Shown in pieces: positions 57,123-64,000 of a stretch of DNA of 64,000 nt. Numbering within the stretch: the first letter of the stretch is position 1; every line of letters starts with the position of its first letter. The stretch covers positions 973,608 through 1,037,607 of the forward strand of contig NZ_CP101620.1 of NCBI RefSeq assembly GCF_024399475.1, given 5' to 3'. The notes below the pieces were generated by a model. The model did no database searches and had not been told where the DNA came from. It saw only the letters and a list, made by a program, of their open reading frames with translations. Source of the stretch: Allocoprobacillus halotolerans. GTDB lineage: Bacteria > Bacillota_I > Bacilli_A > Erysipelotrichales > Coprobacillaceae. A program made the translations under genes and the position numbers.

Positions 57123-57550
57123 TTATACAATGAAAAATATTATATATCTCATTTGGACTATCTGCATAAAAACAAATAATGCAGTTAAAAACAACAAAAT
57201 TCCTATAAGAATACAAAAATTAAAAATTTTTGGTACACTAAAAGAAACAGATTTTACTCTTTCATCAATAATTATTGCACGAGGTACTTTATTTTTGGTA
57301 AAAAAATATTTGATTTTTACTTTCTCATGTGGATGAAGACTTGGTGTCTTTGATGAATAATGTTCAGTTTGAGTCATTATTGTATGAGCGTTCTCCTCAA
57401 AGACAACATAATATTCAACATTTCCTGTATCAGAGAATATAACTCTATCTATTGTACATTGATAATCTCTTTCTTCACATTCACTTTTTTCAAATTTCTT
57501 TTACCCATAAATGCAATGACAAAGAAAATAATAGACATTAAAAAAATCAT
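57123..57550 (-). CDS. small two-helix membrane protein (DUF3592-like), frameshifted
   Basis: The open frame from 57377 can be extended upstream through ECEERDYQCTIDRVIFSDTGNVE... to about 57485. Before that, another frame encodes a hydrophobic helix (MIFLMSIIFFVIAFMGK from 57550). A one- or two-base change near 57500 (AAAAGAAATTTG) would join them. The product would have an N-terminal helix, an extracytoplasmic beta-rich domain and a C-terminal helix (FNFCILIGILLFLTALFVFM), as DUF3592 proteins do. Family assignment is tentative and function unknown. Confidence 0.5.
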
Positions 57551-57755
57551 AAAACATTTTATCGTATGATGTTTCTCCTTAAATTCAATATGTTTACAAC
57601 AATACTTTATATCACATAATTTTCAATATATATCACTGAATAGAGTTGTTGAATATATTTGACTTTAGAAGTCATTCTATCTCCCCTATCTTCAACAATG
57701 TTTCACTTTTTTATATTATAAACTGATTTATAAAAAATGTCATGAAAAGAAAGAA

Positions 57756-58058
57756 TCAGCTTGATTGTTTATTCAATTTGGATTCTATATCATTCATTTT
57801 CTCTTTCAGTTTATCTAAAGCCTCATTTAAAATATCAAAATTATCTTTATCATTATTTTAACTGTCACTTTGAGTATTATCATATCGAGCCTGTAATAAA
57901 ACAAGATAACTAGAATTAGAAGATAAAATATCGCCTATGACATTAAACCGTGCTCCCAATGCTGCCTGCTCATTTACATCAAATTCTAAAGTTAGTAATT
58001 ATCCTAGGATAACAGCTGTTCCAGTAAAGCCATAAACATCTATATCAGGAATATACAT
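57756..58058 (-). pseudogene. small hypothetical protein gene with two in-frame TAA codons
   Basis: An ATG at 58058 behind AGAGGTGGG starts a 101-codon frame: MYIPDIDVYGFTGTAVILG, TAA, LLTLEFDVNEQAALGARFNV and so on to DNTQSDS, TAA, then a coiled-coil end (LNEALDKLKEKMNDIESKLNK) and TGA. Apart from the two stops (codons 20 and 67) the frame is clean and reads like a real protein. Both stops could be CAA changed by C-to-T. I recognise no family. Confidence 0.5.
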
Positions 58059-58122
58059 TTTCCCACCTCTTATTATAAAATATGTGTATTTTGTTTCATA
58101 TTCGCAAAAAGAAGAATATGAA

Positions 58123-61100
58123 CTATTCTTTGTTCATATTCTTAAATGCAGTTGACAACATCAACTTAATTCTATTTAACTGATTGACTTCACTAGCACC
58201 TGGATCATAATCAACAGCTACAATATTACTTTGTGGATATTTTTTACGTAAAGCTTTAATTACACCTTTTCCAGTGACATGATTTGGTAAGCAGGCAAAT
58301 GGCTGCATACATACAATATTTGGTGCTCCCTCTTCAATAAGTTCAATCATTTCTCCAGTCAAGAACCATCCTTCACCAGTTTGATTTCCGATAGAAACAA
58401 CTTCACTGGCTTTTTTCGCAATCTGATCAATTGGTGTTGGTGAATCAAAACGCTTAGAAGCTTTTAAAGCTTTAATCATATCTTTGCGTAAGAAGTCTAC
58501 AAACCATATTGCAAAGTTACATAACCACACTGATGATTGAGAAGCATCAAAATGTTCATGTTCGTACCATGTGTTATAGAAACAATATTGGAAGAAATCA
58601 ATTAAATCAGGCATCACTGCTTCTGCACCTTCTGATTCAATGATATTGACAATTTCATTATTAGCAGTTGGATGGAATTTGACTAAGATTTCTCCAACCA
58701 ATCCAACTCTAGGTTTTTTTATGTCTAATAATGGAAGTTCATCAAAGTCTTTAACGATCTGATAAACATTTTTCTTAAATTCTTTCATATTTCCATTTTT
58801 AACATTTTCCTGACATTTTGCTACCCATGATTCATAAAGTTTATTAGCAGAACCTTTAACTTTTTCATAAGGACGCACACGATAAAGAACACGCATAAAT
58901 AGGTCCCCATACATCGCTCCAATAACAACTTTTTTAGCCATTTTATATGTGATTTTGAATCCTGGATTGCTTTCCAATCCTGATAAGTTCGCTGAAATCA
59001 CAGGAATTTGTTCCATACCGGCATCTTTCAATGCTTTTCTAATAAAGGCAATATAGTTAGTGGCACGACATCCTCCACCTGTTTGAGAAATAATCAAAGC
59101 CACTTTATTTAAATCATATTTCCCACTATTAAGTGCATTCATCATTTGTCCTACAACCAAAATACTTGGATAACAAGCATCATTGTTGACATATTTTAAA
59201 CCCTGTTCTACAGCATTTTTATCTACTGATGGTAAAACTTCAAAATTATAGCCTTCTGAGTTTATTGCTGTTTCAACAAATTGAAAATGAATAGGTGACA
59301 TTTGTGGACATAAAATTGTATAACGCTCTTCTTTCATCTGTTTTGTGAAAGGAACTTTCACTTGTTCATATTTTTGTGATAAATCAATAATATCTTCTTT
59401 CTTTTCAATTGTTGCTTTTAAAGAACGAATGCGAATACGAATAGCCCCTAAGTTACTTCCTTCATCAATTTTAATTAAAGTATAAATCTTATTTCTCGCT
59501 TTTAAAATTTCAGCTACCTGATCGGCTGTCACTGCATCCAATCCACAACCAAATGATGTTAATTGAATAAGTTGTAAATCTTTTTGTGAAGATACAAATG
59601 AAGCAGCTTTGTACAAACGAGAATGATATGTCCATTGATCAACAACACGTAATTTTAAATGTTCTTCATCTAAATAACAAACACTATCTTCACTTAATAC
59701 GACAAATCCTTCACTTGTGATTAAATCAGGAATACCATGATTGATTTCAGGATCCACATGATAAGGTCGACCTGCTAAAACAATACCCTGCATATTGTTT
59801 TCACGCATATATTCCATAGCACGTTTTCCTTCTTGACGAATGTCTTGTTGACAATGATTTAATTCTTCATAAGCTTTATCAATGGCTTGATGTAATTCAT
59901 TATCAGTAATATTGAACTCACTTAATTCTTCTTTTAAGACATGGAATAATGTCTTTTTATTATTTAATGAAATAAATGGATTTTTAAATTTTATATTTTT
60001 TTGTTGGAGATTATCAACATTATTTCTAATGACTTCCGGATAAGAAGCGACAACTGGACAGTTATAATGATTTCCTGCATCATCGTTTTCTAAACGTTCA
60101 TAAGCAACTGATGGATAGAAGATAAAAGGCACTCCTCTTGCAATCAGGTTTTCAATATGTCCATGTGTAATCTTTGCTGGATAACAAGCACTTTCACTTG
60201 GAATGGATTCAATTCCTTTTTCATAAATTGCTTTTGAAGAACGTGAAGATAGAATAACTCTAAACTTCAATTCTGTAAAGAATGTATGCCAGAATGGATA
60301 GTTTTCATACATATTTAAGGCTCTTGGAATACCTACAACTCCACGAGAGGCATCTTCAATTGGTAATGAATGATAATTAAACACACGACGATATTTATAA
60401 TCAAATAAGTTAGGAAGTGATTTTGATTTTAATGGAAGATTCGCTCCTCTTTCACATCTATTTCCACTAATAAATTCTCTTCCATCATTAAACGATGTGA
60501 TTGTCAACATACAGTTATTTGTACATTTTCCACAATTTCTCATCGTATTTTGATATGTCAAGTTTTCTAATTCTTCACGTGTTAATAATGTTGTGCCTTT
60601 GCCATCATCTTTTTCTTTCGCAATTGTTGCCATTCCGTAGGCTCCCATTAATCCGGCAATATCAGGTCTGACAACTTCTATGCCAGCTTCTTTTTCAAAA
60701 GCACGTAAGACGGCTTCATTATAGAAAGTTCCACCTTGTACAACAACATTTTTACCAATTTGTTCTTTACTTCTTAATTTAATAACTTTATACAACGCAT
60801 TTTTAATGACAGAATAAGATAAACCAGCTGAAATATCAGCTAAAGAAGCCCCTTCTTTTTGTGCTTGTTTAACCTTAGAATTCATGAAAACTGTACAACG
60901 ACTTCCTAAATCCAAAGGATGTTTGGACATTAAAGCCATCTGAGCAAATTCATCAATTTCATAACCTAAAGAATGAGCAAATGTTTCAAGGAATGAACCA
61001 CAACCTGATGAACAAGCTTCGTTTAAAGTAATATCTTGAATCACATCATCTTTAATTGTGATAGCTTTCATATCCTGTCCACCAATATCTAAAATAAAGT

Positions 61101-62345
61101 CAACATTGGGTTCAAAGTGTTTAGCAGCTGTATAATGAGCAATTGTTTCTACTTCACCATAATCAACTTTTAAGGCTGCTTTAATTAATGATTCACCATA
61201 ACCTGTTACTCCAGCTTTTTGAATATGACATCCTTCAGGAATGAGATCATAGATTTCTTTCATAATTCTAATAATTAAATCTAAAGGATTTCCTTCATTA
61301 GAATTATAGAAAGAATATAAAATAGATCCTTCATTATCAATTAATACGACTTTAGAAGTTGTTGAACCAACATCAATACCCACATAAATATTGCCTTTAT
61401 ATTTTTTTAGATTTCTTTTCTTTGTCATTGCTTGAAGATGTCGATCTCTAAATCCTCTTAATTCATCTTCATTATAGAAAAGTGGTTCTAACGTATGAGC
61501 AGCTTCTGTCCCATGATCTTTTAAAGCCTTTAAATCTTCAATGAGTTTTTCTAAAGATATTGATTCTTCCACATCTTTAGCATTTAAAGCAGCACCCATT
61601 GCCACAAATAATTGTGGATTTTCAGGGAAAATAATATCATCATCTTGAAGATTTAAGGTTTCAATAAAACGTTGTCTTAATTCACTTAAAAAGTATAATG
61701 GTCCTCCTAAAAAAGCAACTTTTCCTTTAATAGGTTTCCCGCATGCTAAACCACTGATTGTTTGATTAACAACGGCTTGAAAAATAGATGCCGCAATATC
61801 TTCTTTTCTTGCTCCTTCATTAATTAAAGGTTGGACATCTGTTTTCGCAAAACACCGCAACGAGAAGCAATGGGATAAATACGTTGATGATTTTTCGCAA
61901 GCTCATTTAACCCAGTCGCATCTGTTTGTAATAAAGTTGCCATCTGATCTATGAATGCTCCTGTTCCACCAGCACAAGTTCCATTCATACGTTGTTCTAA
62001 CGAACCTTCAAAATATGTAATTTTGGCGTCTTCGCCACCTAATTCAATCGCAACATCCGTTTGTGGAATATATGTTTCAATTGTCTTGGTACAGGCAATG
62101 ACTTCTTGGACAAACTTTACATTTAACGATTGAGAGATAGATAATCCCCCTGATCCTGTAATGACAGGGTGAATTTCAATATGAGGATACTCTTTATTGA
62201 TTTCTTCTAATAATGTCAAAATTGTATTTCTAACATCTGAATTATGTCTGACATAACGAGAAAATAAACATGTATCCTTTTCATCTGTTAAATAAGCTTT
62301 TACGGTTGTAGAACCTACATCAATTCCTAAATAATATTGACTCAT
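58123..62345 (-). CDS. 2-hydroxyacyl-CoA dehydratase activase-related giant protein, one frameshift
   Basis: About 1407 residues once one T is added at the T4 run (61849-61852): YPIASRCGVFAKTDVQPLI. It contains two ASKHA ATPase domains of the BcrA/BadF/HgdC type, GIDVGSTTVKAYL with CAGGTGAFIDQ, and from about 322 GIDVGSTTSKVVL with EACSSGCGSFLET. The cysteines in those motifs bind the bridging [4Fe-4S] cluster. A long C-terminal part related to the dehydratase subunit (COG3580/3581) follows with many Cys (MRNCGKCTNNC, CYPSILVVGQ). Such fused proteins are widespread in anaerobic Firmicutes; the substrate is unknown. A MarR regulator gene lies just upstream. Confidence 0.92.
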
Positions 62346-62424
62346 AACACTTCTCCTTTAAACATAACCACTCAGTAGTTTTTAACTATATCTTATTTCG
62401 ACATAATCTTCAATTCATTTGCAT

Positions 62425-62850
62425 TACTTTAAATCTTTAATGATTTGATTAATCTTACCAGATAAACGTAAGTATTCTTTAGTATCTTCGTCTCCTAGAT
62501 GTTCTAAAAGAGTTACAAAATAACTTTCTATTTCTTTTTTCTTTCATAAGCAAATGCTTTTCCCTTATCTGTAATAAAAACTCTTATCTTTCTTTTATCC
62601 AAAGGATCTTCTTCTCTTTTATGAATCCTTTTTTAGATAAAGTATTTAAAACTGCAGCTACCCTTGATGTATTAATATCAAAACGTTGACTAATTTCCGA
62701 TGCACAAACACCATCTCCGCCCATTAAATAAATCAGGACAGCACCTTCCCCTCTAGCAATTTCACTGATATCACCATGACAGAATTTAAAAGACTGTTCA
62801 TTCTCTATCATATATCCTATTAATTCTCTAGCATATTTTTGATAATCCAT
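62425..62850 (-). CDS. MarR-family transcriptional regulator, two frameshifts
   Basis: A winged-helix MarR protein of about 141 residues. The open frame (from 62850) gives MDYQKYARELIGYM, then ASEISQRFDINTSRVAAVLNTLSKKGFI, and breaks at the wing. One extra A gives KREEDPLDKRKIRVFITDKGKAFAYE, and a second A in the A6 run near 62540 gives KEIESYFVTLLEHLGDE and a stop at 62425. Both corrections are at A-runs, so the gene is probably intact. It precedes the dehydratase activase gene on the same strand and may control it. Confidence 0.85.
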
Positions 62851-62997
62851 TTCTATTTACCTCACACTATGAGCATTTTAAACAACTTTTTTGTATTTGT
62901 CAAATTATTTGTTATTTTGCCTATTTTCATGAAAACTTCAATATTATTTGATGTTCTTATTTGTTGTTGATAAAATAAAGAAAAGGGGAGATACTTC

Positions 62998-64000
62998 ATG
63001 TATGAAAAAATCAAAAAACTAGCTGAATTATATTATCCTAAAACAGTAGAATGTCGTCGAGATTTACATAAGTTTGCTGAAAAAGGTTGGCTGGAAGTCA
63101 GAACTGCTTGTATGATTGCGACAACATTAGAAGATTTAGGATATGAAGTGCTTATTGGTGAAGATATTATGAAAAAAGAGGCAAGAATGGGTGTACCACC
63201 AGAAACTGTTTTACATTTAAATTATCATCGTGCCCAGAAACAAGGAGCCAATCCTTATTATCTTGAAAAAGTTAAAATGGGAATGACTGCTGTAGCTGGT
63301 GTTTTAAAATGTGGTGAAGGACCTACGCTTGCTTTAAGATTTGATATTGATGCTTTAGGATTGATAGAAGAGTCTTCTTCCTGTCATTATCCTTTTACTC
63401 AAGGTTTTGCCTCTGTGCATCGAGGAACTATGCATGCTTGTGGACATGATGGACATACAGCTATTGGTTTAGCAACCGCCAAGATTCTCATGGATATTAA
63501 GGAACATCTTCATGGAACGATTAAACTTATTTTTCAGCCTGCTGAAGAAGGTGTGATGGGAGCAAGAAGTATTGCAGAAAGTGGTTTTCTAAATGATGTT
63601 GATTATATTTGTGCTGCGCATATTATGCCTCAAGAAAATCAACCCTATGATTTGTATTTTGGAATGAATGAATCGTTTGCGACTACCAAATTAGATGTGA
63701 CTTATCATGGCGTATCAACGCATGCGGCTGAATCTCCACAGTTTGGTAAAAACGCCCTATTGTCAGCTGCTAACTGCATTTTAAACTTACATTCTATCCC
63801 TCGTAACAGTAATGGACAAACTCGTGTCAATGTTGGGACTGTGCGTGCTGGAACAGGACGTAATGTCGTGCCTGAAACAGCCAAACTAGAAATAGAAGTA
63901 CGTGGTGTCACAAGTGAACTGAATCGTTATATGGAAATCTATGCTAGAGATATTATTGAAGGTTCGGCTCGTATGCATGATACTGTTGTTGAAATCAAAG
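62998..64000 (+). CDS. M20-family amidohydrolase (AbgB/HipO type), 5' part
   Basis: An ATG at 62998 with GGGGAG upstream opens a frame that runs off the right edge (334 codons). Metal ligands are in HACGHDGH (C148, H150), QPAEEG (E183 catalytic, E184 ligand) and CAAHIMP (H208), and the dimerisation-domain motif VSTHAAESPQFGKNA is present. The group hydrolyses N-acyl amino acids, aminobenzoyl-glutamate or related amides. An insertion of about 35 residues after residue 55 (MKKEARMGVPPETVLH) is typical of the AbgB-like branch. The C-terminal end lies outside the window. Confidence 0.92.
   Translation, partial: MYEKIKKLAELYYPKTVECRRDLHKFAEKGWLEVRTACMIATTLEDLGYEVLIGEDIMKKEARMGVPPETVLHLNYHRAQKQGANPYYLEKVKMGMTAVAGVLKCGEGPTLALRFDIDALGLIEESSSCHYPFTQGFASVHRGTMHACGHDGHTAIGLATAKILMDIKEHLHGTIKLIFQPAEEGVMGARSIAESGFLNDVDYICAAHIMPQENQPYDLYFGMNESFATTKLDVTYHGVSTHAAESPQFGKNALLSAANCILNLHSIPRNSNGQTRVNVGTVRAGTGRNVVPETAKLEIEVRGVTSELNRYMEIYARDIIEGSARMHDTVVEIK

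Noticed and set aside
63705-63911. Minus-strand open frame at the right edge
   Set aside because: It lies entirely inside the intact M20 amidohydrolase frame on the plus strand.

Overview
The window is AT-rich DNA from a low-GC Firmicute. The gene block yabE-like / tatD / rnmV / ksgA / yabG / ispE / glmU / prs is the conserved neighbourhood next to metS in Bacillus-type genomes. yabG, a sporulation protease gene, points to a spore-former. PTS operons, a NiaR/NiaX pair, a giant 2-hydroxyacyl-CoA dehydratase activase and the protein sequences together suggest a gut anaerobe of the Erysipelotrichia (Coprobacillus/Thomasclavelia-like). That placement is inference. No rRNA, tRNA or CRISPR array was found.

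Layout. 1-15 kb: end of a 6-phospho-beta-glucosidase gene, deoC, yabE-like, tatD, a dps gene with a nonsense codon, a NUDIX gene, a candidate small structured RNA (4.77-4.83 kb, minus strand), then prs, glmU, ispE, yabG and ksgA, a LytTR/membrane-protein pair, niaR-niaX and rnmV. 15-17.8 kb: a truncated PD-(D/E)XK gene beside an IS200 remnant, a HAD phosphatase and an ORF-less group II intron sitting just behind a terminator. 17.8-25 kb: a sugar operon (PfkB kinase, PTS IIBCA, esterase, class II aldolase) with a cre-bearing promoter, an IS4 element and a DeoR regulator. 25.5-35.7 kb: a second PTS operon that looks built for N-acetylated or muropeptide-type disaccharides (antiterminator, IIBC, GH1, ChbG-like deacetylase, IIA, MATE, MupG-like, NagA, Nif3-like). 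35.7-39.8 kb: two inverted, diverged IS copies flank a 0.4-kb regulatory segment and cut two genes off from their promoters. 39.8-48 kb: DUF4143 ATPase, YhgE/Pip, Rrf2, M42 peptidase, Cof-type HAD, TetR and a YhcG nuclease with an amber codon. 48-55 kb: an ftsH-type gene split by IS66, itself split by an IS3 element, followed by IS200. 55-64 kb: a decayed Fic gene, an alpha/beta hydrolase, small membrane-protein genes, the dehydratase activase, a MarR regulator and the start of an M20 amidohydrolase.

Sequence quality matters for reading this window. At least a dozen otherwise well-conserved genes (including ispE, ksgA, PTS IIA, MATE, Nif3, ftsH, the activase and marR) are out of frame by one base, nearly always at a run of four to seven A or T, and always one base short. 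Systematic under-calling of homopolymers explains this better than mass gene decay. Such genes are therefore described as probably intact, with coordinates spanning the whole reading. Lesions that do not fit this pattern (in-frame TAA/TAG codons in dps, yhcG and the 57.8-kb gene, IS insertions, the multiply damaged Fic gene) are more likely real.

How the genes work together. The two PTS operons import and phosphorylate sugars and split or deacetylate them into glycolysis. Catabolite control is suggested by a cre site on one operon and LicT-type antitermination (RAT plus terminator) on the other. The antitermination leader is separated from its antiterminator gene by an IS, so that operon may be silent or rewired in this strain.
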